NCBI GenBank assembly: GCA_964404895.1
Contig: CAYOLV010000002.1
Span: 248,001-312,000 of the forward strand
Source: JBGSUZ01 sp964404895
Lineage (GTDB): Bacteria; Bacillota; Clostridia; Peptostreptococcales; Acidaminobacteraceae
Direction of reading: 5' to 3'
Length of the DNA stretch: 64,000 bases
The notes beneath the pieces were generated by a model that ran no database searches, was not told the origin of the DNA, and saw only the letters and a list, made by a program, of their open reading frames with translations. Both the position numbers and the translations under genes were made by a program. How positions within the stretch are numbered: position 1 is the first letter of the stretch; each line of letters begins with the position of its first letter. This document shows positions 17,444-24,657 of the stretch, piece by piece.

Positions 17444-18610
17444 TTATTCTGTACCGCATTGATTTTTCCATCTTTGCATGATGGCTCTTGCATCTTGGTC
17501 GTACATGAGCACATCTTCTAGGGTTGGCTCATCTAAACTGCTATACTGACCGATTGCCCATTCAATCCCCCGAGGGATATCGTAGAAATCGATTTCATCT
17601 TCTAAATAACGTTCTACCAAAACTTCATTGGCCGCATTAAGGATGGTTGGGTAAATGCCCCCCAAGCGCAATACATGGTAAGCCAAATCTAGGCATGGGA
17701 ATGTTTCACGGTCTGGTTTTTCAAAAGTCAGCGTCATGAGTTCTGCTAAATCCATTCGCTTTAAGGCCGTTTGGTGGCGCTGCGGGTAATTTAATGCATA
17801 AACGATGGGCAGCCGCATATCTGGCAGACCCATTTGTGCCATCACCGAGCTATCCTGATACTGAACCAAGGAGTGAATAATGCTCTCAGGATGTATGACC
17901 ACATCAATTTGCTCAGGCTTTAAATCAAAGAGCCAACGAGCTTCAATGACTTCTAACCCCTTATTCATAAGGGTTGCTGAATCGATGCTTATTTTCTTAC
18001 CCATGTCCCATTTAGGATGTTTTAACGCTTCTGCCGCTGTTACAAAAGTTAGGCTGTCTCGTGTGCGCCCTCTAAAAGGTCCCCCTGAAGCAGTTAAAAT
18101 AACTTTTTCTATTTCACTGTAGCTATTGCCTTGCAATCCTTGAAAAAGTGCACTGTGTTCACTATCGACTGGGATTAGCTCGACGCTATATTCCTCTACT
18201 AATGGCATGATCAGGTGTCCTGAGGTCACCAAAACTTCTTTGTTGGCAATACAGATGCGCTTTTTTGATTTGATTCCTTGAATAGTTGGCAGTAAAGCGT
18301 CGTTTCCCACAATTGCCATGACGATGGTATCAATTTCCTCTAAAGAGACAATTTGCAAAAGGCTATCCTGACCGCATAGCAGTTGGGTATTTGGATACAA
18401 GGTTCTTATATAGGAAGCTGTCTCGTATGCTTTTTCATCTGCAATTACTGCGTAGGTTGGTTTGTATTTCGCAATTTGCGACTCAAGTTTCTTAACGTCG
18501 CGGTTGCAACTTATGGCCACCACATTAAATGCTTGAGGAAATTCGTCTACTATCTCCAAAGTCTGTGTTCCAATTGAACCTGTAGAACCTAATATTGCTA
18601 TATTTTTCAT
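17444..18610 (-). CDS. dxr: 1-deoxy-D-xylulose 5-phosphate reductoisomerase
   Basis: Dxr is the committed step of the MEP isoprenoid pathway and uses NADPH and a divalent metal. The Rossmann motif GSTGSIGTQTLEIV opens the protein. ANKEVLVTSGHLI, PVDSEHSALFQ, TASGGPFRG, WDMGKKISIDSATLMNKGLEVIEA and VVIHPESIIHS are the conserved active-site and metal-binding segments. The length of 388 residues is normal. It follows a terminator and an intergenic region of about 225 bp, so it probably starts its own operon with rseP, ispG and polC. Confidence 0.97.
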   Translation of the reverse strand: MKNIAILGSTGSIGTQTLEIVDEFPQAFNVVAISCNRDVKKLESQIAKYKPTYAVIADEKAYETASYIRTLYPNTQLLCGQDSLLQIVSLEEIDTIVMAIVGNDALLPTIQGIKSKKRICIANKEVLVTSGHLIMPLVEEYSVELIPVDSEHSALFQGLQGNSYSEIEKVILTASGGPFRGRTRDSLTFVTAAEALKHPKWDMGKKISIDSATLMNKGLEVIEARWLFDLKPEQIDVVIHPESIIHSLVQYQDSSVMAQMGLPDMRLPIVYALNYPQRHQTALKRMDLAELMTLTFEKPDRETFPCLDLAYHVLRLGGIYPTILNAANEVLVERYLEDEIDFYDIPRGIEWAIGQYSSLDEPTLEDVLMYDQDARAIMQRWKNQCGTE

Positions 18611-18670
18611 GTAAAAAAGACCTCACTTATAGGAATAATTCATGGATATTTCAATAACTTATACCTTTCC

Positions 18671-18676
18671 ATTATA
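18671..18676 (-). promoter_or_regulatory. Candidate -10 box of the dxr operon
   Basis: A perfect TATAAT lies on the minus strand about 60 bp upstream of dxr, but no good -35 box is found at 16-18 bp (TTACCC at 19 bp is the closest). The rest of 18611-18836 shows no gene. It also holds another TATAAT close to the cdsA terminator. Confidence 0.35.
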
Positions 18677-18770
18677 CCTTAATTACACCTATAATGGGTA
18701 ACAGATTGTATCTTAAGTTGCCAAACCCTATAGTAACGATGTTGGCTGATGATACACCCTCATTATATCT

Positions 18771-18812
18771 AAAAAAGGAAAAGCGCTAGGTTTATTCCCA
18801 TAACGCTTTTCC
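18771..18812 (-). terminator. Rho-independent terminator of the dxr-upstream unit, preceding cdsA
   Basis: A 9-bp stem (18777-18785 with 18804-18812) is followed by six T residues on the minus strand (18771-18776). It lies about 24 bp after the cdsA stop codon, so it ends the pyrH-frr-uppS-cdsA unit. Confidence 0.85.
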
Positions 18813-18836
18813 TTTTTATTAATTTCAATGCTATAA

Positions 18837-19655
18837 TTATAAATTCAAATACACATAGCCTATGTAATAGACGATAGGCGCAGTCAACATGATGCTGTCA
18901 AAGCGATCCAAAATACCGCCATGACCTGGAATCAATTTCCCGTAATCTTTAATGTTCACGTGACGCTTGATTTTAGATGCAATTAAATCTCCAATTTGAC
19001 CAGCAACTGAACCTAACGCACCTAATGGTATGGCGTAAAGCAGAAAATCTGGTGCAAAGAAATATGCAAATAAAGTCGAAACTATGGCTGTCCCAACAAT
19101 CCCCGCAACTGATCCTGCAATCGTCTTGTTAGGGCTAATATGCGGCAATAGTTTTTTCTTACCAAATGTTTTGCCTATAAAATAGGCGCAAGTATCTGAC
19201 ACCCAAGCAAGAATAAAAACATACACTAATAGGAATAGACTGTCAAAGCGACTTACTAAAGGTATATGTACAAATGGTATCACCACATACAAAAAACCGA
19301 ATGCGGTTATGGCAACGTCTTGAAGGTTCTCCGATTTGCCAAATAAAGAAATCAGCATGAGAACCAAGGTGAAAAAGGAAGTGACAAATAAATAGTAGAC
19401 GGCAGGCATAGAAAACCCTGGAATGACGTATCCAATACCCAGTCCTGCGTAATATAAGATTACAGTCAATGCCGAAAGTTTCCACATCGGTCTAACACCA
19501 ATATTTTCAAAACCTCTAAACAGTTCAAATAACGCAATGATAGATATTAAAGCAACACTGATATCTAACACCACGCCTCTAACGTAAATGATTGCCAATA
19601 AAAGCGGCAATAAAATTACGCTTGTCAAAATTCTCTTGCCCATTTCAGCCCCCAC
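18837..19655 (-). CDS. cdsA: Phosphatidate cytidylyltransferase (CDP-diglyceride synthase)
   Basis: CdsA makes CDP-diacylglycerol from CTP and phosphatidate in the cytoplasmic membrane. About eight hydrophobic segments are seen. The signature is in the last third: SDTCAYFIGKTFGKKKL, SPNKTIAGSVAG and KDYGKLIPGHGGILDRFDS. A GTG at 19655 overlaps the uppS stop codon by one base. An ATG at 19643 (MGKRIL) with a G-rich sequence just upstream is an equally plausible start, which would shorten the protein from 272 to 268 residues. Confidence 0.95.
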   Translation of the reverse strand: MGAEMGKRILTSVILLPLLLAIIYVRGVVLDISVALISIIALFELFRGFENIGVRPMWKLSALTVILYYAGLGIGYVIPGFSMPAVYYLFVTSFFTLVLMLISLFGKSENLQDVAITAFGFLYVVIPFVHIPLVSRFDSLFLLVYVFILAWVSDTCAYFIGKTFGKKKLLPHISPNKTIAGSVAGIVGTAIVSTLFAYFFAPDFLLYAIPLGALGSVAGQIGDLIASKIKRHVNIKDYGKLIPGHGGILDRFDSIMLTAPIVYYIGYVYLNL

Positions 19656-20368
19656 TAAACTTTGCCGTATCTTCTATTGCGTTGGTTGTAGACTTGAATC
19701 GCTTTATCTAACTCTTTGGCATCAAAATCTGGCCATAAAATGTCCGTGAAATAAAATTCTGTATATGCCAACTGCCATAATAAGAAATTGCTGATTCTTT
19801 GTTCACCACTGGTGCGTATCAATAAGTCTGGGTCTGGCTGTCCTGCTGTAAAGAGGCTTTCCCCAATCATTGCATCTGTGATTTCATTTGGAACTATTTC
19901 TCCACGCTGAATGCGTTCAGCAATTTTAACAACACCTCTTCTGAGCTCGTCTCTACCGCCATAATTTAAGGCTAAGTTCAAAGTCATACCCGTATTGTCT
20001 TTTGTTTTCTGATAAGCATTCTCAATTTCTCTTTTTGCAGTTTCTGGGAGCGCTTCAATATCACCTATACACTTGACTCTAACCTTATTTTCATGTAATT
20101 CGTCTACTTCTGATCTTAAGTAATTGACCAACAATTCCATAAGACCGCTGACTTCATCTTGAGGGCGGTTCCAATTTTCAGTGGAAAACGCATAGACGGT
20201 CAAATAACCTACTCCTAAAGAACTGGCTCTCTTTATAACTGATCTTAAAGCTTCAACGCCAAATTTATGGCCAAACAGTCTTGGCATAAATCTCTTTTTA
20301 GCCCATCTCCCGTTACCGTCCATGATAATTCCAATATGAACCGGAATTTTATCAAATTCGTTTGCCAT
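19655..20368 (-). CDS. uppS: Undecaprenyl diphosphate synthase (isoprenyl transferase)
   Basis: UppS condenses eight isopentenyl units onto farnesyl diphosphate to give the cell-wall lipid carrier. The signature IMDGNGRWAKKR with the catalytic Asp is near the N terminus. YAFSTENWNRP, LNYGGRDE and the C-terminal PDLLIRTSGEQRISNFLLWQ follow. The frame is open to 20398, but the ATG at 20368 (MANEFDKIP) has AGGAGGAG just upstream and matches homologues, giving 237 residues. It is coupled to cdsA by a one-base overlap. Confidence 0.96.
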   Translation of the reverse strand: MANEFDKIPVHIGIIMDGNGRWAKKRFMPRLFGHKFGVEALRSVIKRASSLGVGYLTVYAFSTENWNRPQDEVSGLMELLVNYLRSEVDELHENKVRVKCIGDIEALPETAKREIENAYQKTKDNTGMTLNLALNYGGRDELRRGVVKIAERIQRGEIVPNEITDAMIGESLFTAGQPDPDLLIRTSGEQRISNFLLWQLAYTEFYFTDILWPDFDAKELDKAIQVYNQRNRRYGKV

Positions 20369-20406
20369 TTTTCTCCTCCTGACAAAGAAACCCTCCATAA
20401 GGAGGG

Positions 20407-20607
20407 CTAATCTACCATTACGACCGTAAGCTCTAAAACGCCATCAGTAAAAACTTGACGGACCACCATTGATTCTGATAAACAGATTCTGCCATTATAT
20501 CTCGGCGCCATGGTCGGGTGTACGACAATTTTTAAGTTAGGATTTTCACGATGAAGTTTAGACACGGCTTCATCTGCATTTAAACCAATACAGTCTTCAA
20601 AGTTCAT
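20407..20607 (-). CDS. 66-aa conserved-type hypothetical protein between frr and uppS
   Basis: I do not recognise this small protein with certainty. It has one predicted helix (LNADEAVSKLHREN) followed by beta-rich sequence with NLKIVVHPT, RICLSESMVVRQVF and GVLELTVVMVD. The pattern (helix with an Ala-rich middle, then strands and a paired Arg-Val segment) resembles the small peptidase-inhibitor I78 or potato-inhibitor-like fold, but this is a guess from shape only. The frame lies one base from the frr stop and about 38 bp before uppS, so it belongs to the same operon. It has no signal peptide and no membrane segment. Confidence 0.75.
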   Translation of the reverse strand: MNFEDCIGLNADEAVSKLHRENPNLKIVVHPTMAPRYNGRICLSESMVVRQVFTDGVLELTVVMVD

Positions 20608-20608
20608 T

Positions 20609-21166
20609 CTAAACCTCTAAAATTTCTTTTTCTTTTTGTTCGATGAGCTCGTCTACAAGTTTTACATATTTATCAGTCAGTTTTTGAACATCTGATTCTG
20701 CTGTTTTAACATCATCTTCAGTGATGTCCCCTGACTTGTTTAATTTTTTGATTAAATCATTGGCTGTTCTTCTTTCATTTCTAAGTGCAATCTTTGCATC
20801 TTCACCAGATTTTTTAGCCATTTTAGAAAGTTCTTTTCTTCTCTCTTCTGTTGGTGCAGGAACCATAATTCTAATGACCTTGCCATCATTGCTAGGATTG
20901 AAACCTAGGTCAGCTATCAATATTGCTTTTTCAATATCCTTAATCACAGATGCGTCATAAGGTTGAACCAACAACATTCTAGGCTCAGGAGCCGATACGC
21001 TGGCCATGGATTTGATCGGCGTTGGCGAACCATAATAGTCCACAGTCACACGGTCAAGCAGTTGAGGATTTGCTTTTCCTGCTCTAATGCTATTAAACTC
21101 CTCTTTGAGGACACTTACAGTTTTATTCATTTTTTCTTCTAATTCTTTTACAACGTCTTTGATCAT
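20609..21166 (-). CDS. frr: Ribosome recycling factor
   Basis: RRF splits post-termination ribosomes together with EF-G. The coiled three-helix bundle signature is clear: LKEEFNSIRAGKANPQLLDRVTVDYYG, then VQPYDASVIKDIEKAI, PAPTEERRKELSKMAKK and ALRNERRTANDLIKKL. The frame is open to 21181, but the ATG at 21166 (MIKDVVKEL) has GGAGG 8 nt upstream and gives exactly 185 residues, the standard length. It follows pyrH in the common pyrH-frr order. Confidence 0.97.
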   Translation of the reverse strand: MIKDVVKELEEKMNKTVSVLKEEFNSIRAGKANPQLLDRVTVDYYGSPTPIKSMASVSAPEPRMLLVQPYDASVIKDIEKAILIADLGFNPSNDGKVIRIMVPAPTEERRKELSKMAKKSGEDAKIALRNERRTANDLIKKLNKSGDITEDDVKTAESDVQKLTDKYVKLVDELIEQKEKEILEV

Positions 21167-21230
21167 GTTCAATGCCTCCAATCATATTTATTATTGATTA
21201 GTTTTCGCAAAATGCGAATCTATTTACATT

Positions 21231-21935
21231 CTATTTTACTATTGTGCCGATCATTTCACCACAACAAACCTTCACAATGTTCTCTGGCTGATCTAAACCG
21301 AAGACATAAATAGGAATATTGTTATCCATACACATGGTTATAGCAGTTGAGTCCATGACTTGAAGTCTTCTGCTGATAACTTCAAGGTAATTGAGCTCGT
21401 CAAACTTTTTAGCTTCTGGGTGAATCATTGGATCACAGTCATAAACGCCATCCACTTTCTTAGCGAGTAAAATCACTTCTGCTTCAATTTCAGCAGCTCT
21501 TAGTGCAGCTGTCGTGTCTGTAGAGAAATAGGGATTGCCTGTTCCAGCAGCAAAGATAACTACGCGACCTTTTTCCAAATGTCTTACAGCTCTTCTTCTG
21601 ATGTAAGGTTCTGAAATTTGTCTCATTTCAATAGCGGACATAACACGTGTAGATACACCAAGGCTCTCAATGGCATCTTGCATAGCAAGTGCGTTAATAA
21701 CAGTCGCCATCATGCCCATGTAGTCTGCAGTGGTACGATCCATGCTACCGCTGGTTCTGCCTCTCCAAAAATTGCCGCCACCAACAACAACACCTACTTC
21801 TACACCTAATTCTGTAAGATGTTTTACTTGTGCTGCTACACTTAACAAGGTTTCGTCATCTATGCCATTTCCTTTTTCACCTGCAAGTGCTTCTCCACTA
21901 AGCTTTAAAATGATTCTCTTATATGCTGTTTTCAA
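21231..21935 (-). CDS. pyrH: UMP kinase
   Basis: PyrH phosphorylates UMP to UDP and belongs to the amino acid kinase fold. It shows KRIILKLSGEALAGEKG at the N terminus, VVVGGGNFWRGR, the MATVINALAMQDAIE segment, FAAGTGNPYFSTDTTAALRAAEI and KKVDGVYDCDP. The size of 234 residues is normal. The gene follows the tsf terminator. An imperfect promoter may lie in 21936-22009, where an inverted repeat (21969-21994) is also found. Confidence 0.97.
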   Translation of the reverse strand: MKTAYKRIILKLSGEALAGEKGNGIDDETLLSVAAQVKHLTELGVEVGVVVGGGNFWRGRTSGSMDRTTADYMGMMATVINALAMQDAIESLGVSTRVMSAIEMRQISEPYIRRRAVRHLEKGRVVIFAAGTGNPYFSTDTTAALRAAEIEAEVILLAKKVDGVYDCDPMIHPEAKKFDELNYLEVISRRLQVMDSTAITMCMDNNIPIYVFGLDQPENIVKVCCGEMIGTIVK

Positions 21936-21968
21936 ACTAATTCCCCCAATCCTAGTAATGTTCTACAT

Positions 21969-21994
21969 TAATCTGAAAAAACCTTCACAGATTA
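21969..21994 (-). repeat. Inverted repeat upstream of pyrH
   Basis: Perfect 7-bp arms (TAATCTG at 21969-21975 and CAGATTA at 21988-21994) flank a 12-nt centre. No T run follows on the minus strand, so it is not a terminator. It could be a pyrH leader hairpin or an operator. Confidence 0.4.
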
Positions 21995-22004
21995 CAAAAA
22001 TACT

Positions 22005-22034
22005 TTAAAAAAGAGAACACGGTGTGTTCTCTTT
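22005..22034 (-). terminator. Rho-independent terminator of rpsB-tsf
   Basis: A perfect 11-bp stem (22010-22020 with 22024-22034) with a 3-nt loop is followed by TTTTTTAAA on the minus strand. It lies 16 bp after the tsf stop. Confidence 0.88.
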
Positions 22035-22050
22035 AAATGATTGAATTAAA

Positions 22051-22701
22051 TTAGCCGTTGATTTGCTTAGCTACTTCTTCAGCAAAGTTTTCTGATTTCT
22101 TTTCAATACCTTCGCCTACTTCAAATCTTGAAAATCTTCTGATTGAAAGTTTCTCGCCGATTTTAGCCATTTTTTCATTTAAAAGATCTTGAATAGTAAT
22201 ATCAGGGTTTTTGATGAATGATTGCTCTAACAAGCAAACTTCTTTGTAGTATTTCTCAACGCGGCCAACAACCATTTTATCTACGATATTAGCTGGTTTG
22301 CCTTCGTTAAGTGCTTGGTTTCTAAGAATTTCTTGCTCAGCTTCAAGGTCAGCTGTAGGAACTTCTTCTCTTGCAACGAATTTAGGGTTAGCAGCTGCGA
22401 TTTGCATTGCAACGTCTTTAGCGAACTCTTGGAATTCAGCATTTTTAGCAACAAAGTCAGTTTCAGAGTTGATTTCAACGATAACGCCAACTCTTCCGCC
22501 GTGAACGTAAGATGCAACAATACCTTCTGCAGCAATACGATCTGATTTTTTAGCAGCTTTAGCTAGGCCTTTTTCTCTTAATAATTTTACAGCCTCGTCC
22601 ATGTTGCCGTCTTTTTCTTCAAGTGCCTTTTTACAATCAAGCATGCCTGCGCTAGTCATTTCTCTTAATTCTTTAACCATTGAAGCAGTAATTGCTGCCA
22701 T
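22051..22701 (-). CDS. tsf: Elongation factor Ts
   Basis: EF-Ts is the guanine nucleotide exchange factor of EF-Tu. The N-terminal UBA-like domain has VKELREMTSAGMLDCKKALEE and GMLDCK. The core has the EF-Tu-contacting motif NSETDFVAKN and the later VCLLEQSFIKNPDITIQDLL. At 216 residues it is the short form common in Firmicutes, with a single core repeat. It is separated from rpsB by a hairpin and by a pair of direct repeats. Confidence 0.97.
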   Translation of the reverse strand: MAAITASMVKELREMTSAGMLDCKKALEEKDGNMDEAVKLLREKGLAKAAKKSDRIAAEGIVASYVHGGRVGVIVEINSETDFVAKNAEFQEFAKDVAMQIAAANPKFVAREEVPTADLEAEQEILRNQALNEGKPANIVDKMVVGRVEKYYKEVCLLEQSFIKNPDITIQDLLNEKMAKIGEKLSIRRFSRFEVGEGIEKKSENFAEEVAKQING

Positions 22702-22744
22702 GTGTATTCCTCCTAAAATTCTATGTTAAACAGTTATTTTCACC

Positions 22745-22784
22745 TTATCGAGTGCCTTACTAGGGCTCTTTATCAAGTGCCTTA
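22745..22784 (-). repeat. Tandem 15-bp direct repeats in the tsf leader
   Basis: Two copies of a 15-bp unit (22745-22759 and 22770-22784; minus strand TAAGGCACTYGATAA) differ at one base and are spaced 25 bp apart. They lie between the rpsB hairpin and tsf. Each copy can pair its CACT with a nearby AGTG or GAG segment, so they may be two similar small RNA hairpins. Confidence 0.55.
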
Positions 22785-22803
22785 TTGCAGACACTTTATT
22801 ATT

Positions 22804-22836
22804 AAAAAGGGTAAGACATAATTCTGTCTTACCCTT
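22804..22836 (-). terminator. Terminator or attenuator between rpsB and tsf
   Basis: A perfect 12-bp stem (22807-22818 with 22825-22836) with a 6-nt loop is followed by TTTTTAAT on the minus strand. It lies 11 bp after rpsB and would lower tsf expression relative to rpsB. Confidence 0.85.
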
Positions 22837-22847
22837 CCCATTCAGAA

Positions 22848-23549
22848 TTATGCTTGTTCTAACTGTTCGCCTTGTTTACCTTCGATGATAGCGTCAGCCA
22901 TTCTGCCAGCAATTAATTTAACTGCTCTGATAGCATCGTCGTTACCAGGGATAACATAATCCACTTCATCTGGATCACAGTTAGTATCAACAATTGCAAC
23001 TACAGGAATACCAAGGTTCTTAGCTTCTTGGATTGCAATTTTTTCTTTCTTAGGATCTACCACGAACATGATAGATGGTACTTGTGGCATATCTTTAATA
23101 CCGCCAAGGTATTTTTCGAGTTTTTCTTTCTTAGCTTTCAATTGAATAACTTCTTTCTTAGGAAGAACATTGAAAGTACCGTCTTGCTCCATTTTTTCAA
23201 GTTTAGCAAGAAGATCGATTCTCTTTTTGATTGTTTTGTAGTTAGTAAGCATACCACCCAACCATCTTTGGTTGACGAAGTATTGACCCGCTCTTTTAGC
23301 TTCTGATTCGATTGCTTCTTGAGCTTGCTTCTTAGTACCTACAAATAACACGCTGCCGCCTTCTGCAGAAACTGTTTTGATGAAATCGTAAGCATCGTCA
23401 ATACATTTTACTGTTTTTTGAAGATCGATGATGTAGATTCCATTTCTTTCTGTGAAGATGTATTCCTTCATTTTAGGATTCCATCTTCTTGTTTGGTGAC
23501 CAAAGTGGACACCTGCTTCGAGTAATTGTTTCATTGAAATTACTGACAT
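22848..23549 (-). CDS. rpsB: 30S ribosomal protein S2
   Basis: S2 binds late on the back of the 30S subunit. The start MSVISMKQLLEAGVHFGHQTRRWNP is typical. LFVGTKKQAQEAI, RWLGGMLTNYKTI, MFVVDPKKEKIAIQEAKNLGIPVVAIVDTN and DYVIPGNDDAIRAVKL are the other family motifs. The frame is open to 23630, but the ATG at 23549 with TGGAGGTG upstream gives 233 residues, the usual length. A strong promoter and a leader of about 95 nt precede it. Confidence 0.97.
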   Translation of the reverse strand: MSVISMKQLLEAGVHFGHQTRRWNPKMKEYIFTERNGIYIIDLQKTVKCIDDAYDFIKTVSAEGGSVLFVGTKKQAQEAIESEAKRAGQYFVNQRWLGGMLTNYKTIKKRIDLLAKLEKMEQDGTFNVLPKKEVIQLKAKKEKLEKYLGGIKDMPQVPSIMFVVDPKKEKIAIQEAKNLGIPVVAIVDTNCDPDEVDYVIPGNDDAIRAVKLIAGRMADAIIEGKQGEQLEQA

Positions 23550-23644
23550 TTTGTGCACCTCCATATTGTTTTTATCCTCCCCGTACTTCAACCGCCAAGA
23601 GACCATTAGGCACACTCTTAACGTCACCACGGGTGCGTTTTACC
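23550..23644 (-). promoter_or_regulatory. Structured 5' leader of rpsB
   Basis: The leader from the inferred start site to the S2 ATG contains short complementary segments: GCAC can pair with GTGC about 25 nt later, and CCCGT can pair with ACGGGG just before the ribosome-binding site. It includes the GC-rich GTGGTGACG block in otherwise AT-rich sequence. This could be an autogenous S2 control element, but I cannot match it to a defined RNA family by eye. Confidence 0.45.
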
Positions 23645-23650
23645 TCAAAC

Positions 23651-23679
23651 AGTATACCATTTTTAAAATAGTATTTCAA
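23651..23679 (-). promoter_or_regulatory. SigA promoter of rpsB-tsf
   Basis: TTGAAA (23674-23679), a 17-bp spacer and TATACT (23651-23656) lie on the minus strand, just after the last gene of the fla/che operon. Confidence 0.82.
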
Positions 23680-23700
23680 GGGTTTTGCCAGCATTTTTTA

Positions 23701-24291
23701 TTATTTTGTATTGAGTTTAATAAACAATTGTAATTCGCCTATGCCTACATTAAGAACTTTGGCAATTTGAGAAAGACTTTTGCCTTCTTTACGAAGTTCT
23801 AGAATCCTCTGTTTCATAGCTATAGCTTCTGATGGGCTTAATCCCAGCATTTTGTTTGAACCTTCGTCAAGGATTCCCTCAGTCTTATGAATTTCCGAAG
23901 GCTTAATGGGTTCAACTGTATTTTGATAGGCTTTAATTTTTTTTGTATTTTTAAAATCGGAAGGCGGTAATTCTATTCTTACTTCAGAAGTCAGCATGGT
24001 CATTTGTTTTTCAACTTTTTGAACCCGCTCAGTAAGCAGTGAAATCTCTTTGTCATGAATGCTGTAACTACCTTCTAACTCTGATATTAAATCATAAAAG
24101 GCCTCGTTCATGCCATTGACTTGCACTTCAAGGTCGTCAAGGTATTTAACAACTCGGCCTAAATTTTGATCACTCACGCCGCTGAGCCCCTTTGTGAGCT
24201 CTAAATTTCCACGTTCGATATCTTTTCTAATTGAATAAAGAGACCAGATCATCAGACCCAGTCCCAAGCACATAATTATAAATGAGAGCAT
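23701..24291 (-). CDS. SwrB-like membrane-anchored coiled-coil protein, last gene of fla/che operon
   Basis: An N-terminal membrane segment (MLSFIIMCLGLGLMIWSLY) is followed by coiled-coil sequence to about residue 110. A C-terminal helix-turn-helix-like module follows (MKQRILELRKEGKSLSQIAK, VLNVGIGELQLFIKL). The gene lies immediately before rpsB. Bacillus subtilis has swrB (ylxL) at the same place after sigD. It encodes a protein with one N-terminal membrane segment that stimulates flagellar export assembly. The same topology and position suggest an SwrB-type role, but similarity outside the HTH end is weak. No terminator is seen between this gene and the rpsB promoter. Confidence 0.7.
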   Translation of the reverse strand: MLSFIIMCLGLGLMIWSLYSIRKDIERGNLELTKGLSGVSDQNLGRVVKYLDDLEVQVNGMNEAFYDLISELEGSYSIHDKEISLLTERVQKVEKQMTMLTSEVRIELPPSDFKNTKKIKAYQNTVEPIKPSEIHKTEGILDEGSNKMLGLSPSEAIAMKQRILELRKEGKSLSQIAKVLNVGIGELQLFIKLNTK

Positions 24292-24300
24292 TGTACACCT

Positions 24301-24645
24301 CTAAACTTTCATGTCAAAACGATGAAAGTTCCAATCCTTTGCAACAGGTTTCTTTACGTTTTCTTGAGTAGCTTCCTCTGCCTCTTTTTCTTTAGAAGCA
24401 AACTTCTTTTTCTTTTTGGGTTGGTTTAAATCGGTTTCTTTCTTTTCTTCAACTTTGCCACCAGCTTTATTGTCTTTACGGGCAAGTTCATTAACGCGAT
24501 GATCTTTAATCGTACTCTCGCGCTTGTTTTCCATTTGTGATTGTTGAAGCTGCATAGCCTCCTTATTGACCACGTGTTCACGCGCATTGGGATTGCTTTG
24601 AGCTTTCGGTACAATGACCTGCAAATCAATAGGTCTGATTGACAT
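24301..24645 (-). CDS. 114-aa basic hypothetical protein of the motility operon
   Basis: The function is unknown. The N terminus SIRPIDLQVIVPKAQ is followed by a highly charged, probably disordered body rich in Lys, Glu and Gln, including QPKKKKKFASKEKEAEEA, and an aromatic end WNFHRFDMKV. It has no Cys, no membrane segment and no signal peptide. It lies between the fapA-like gene and the SwrB-like gene with short gaps (12 and 9 bp) and in the same direction, so it is cotranscribed with motility genes. A GGTGATG sequence precedes its ATG. Confidence 0.7.
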   Translation of the reverse strand: MSIRPIDLQVIVPKAQSNPNAREHVVNKEAMQLQQSQMENKRESTIKDHRVNELARKDNKAGGKVEEKKETDLNQPKKKKKFASKEKEAEEATQENVKKPVAKDWNFHRFDMKV

Positions 24646-24657
24646 AAGACATCACCC

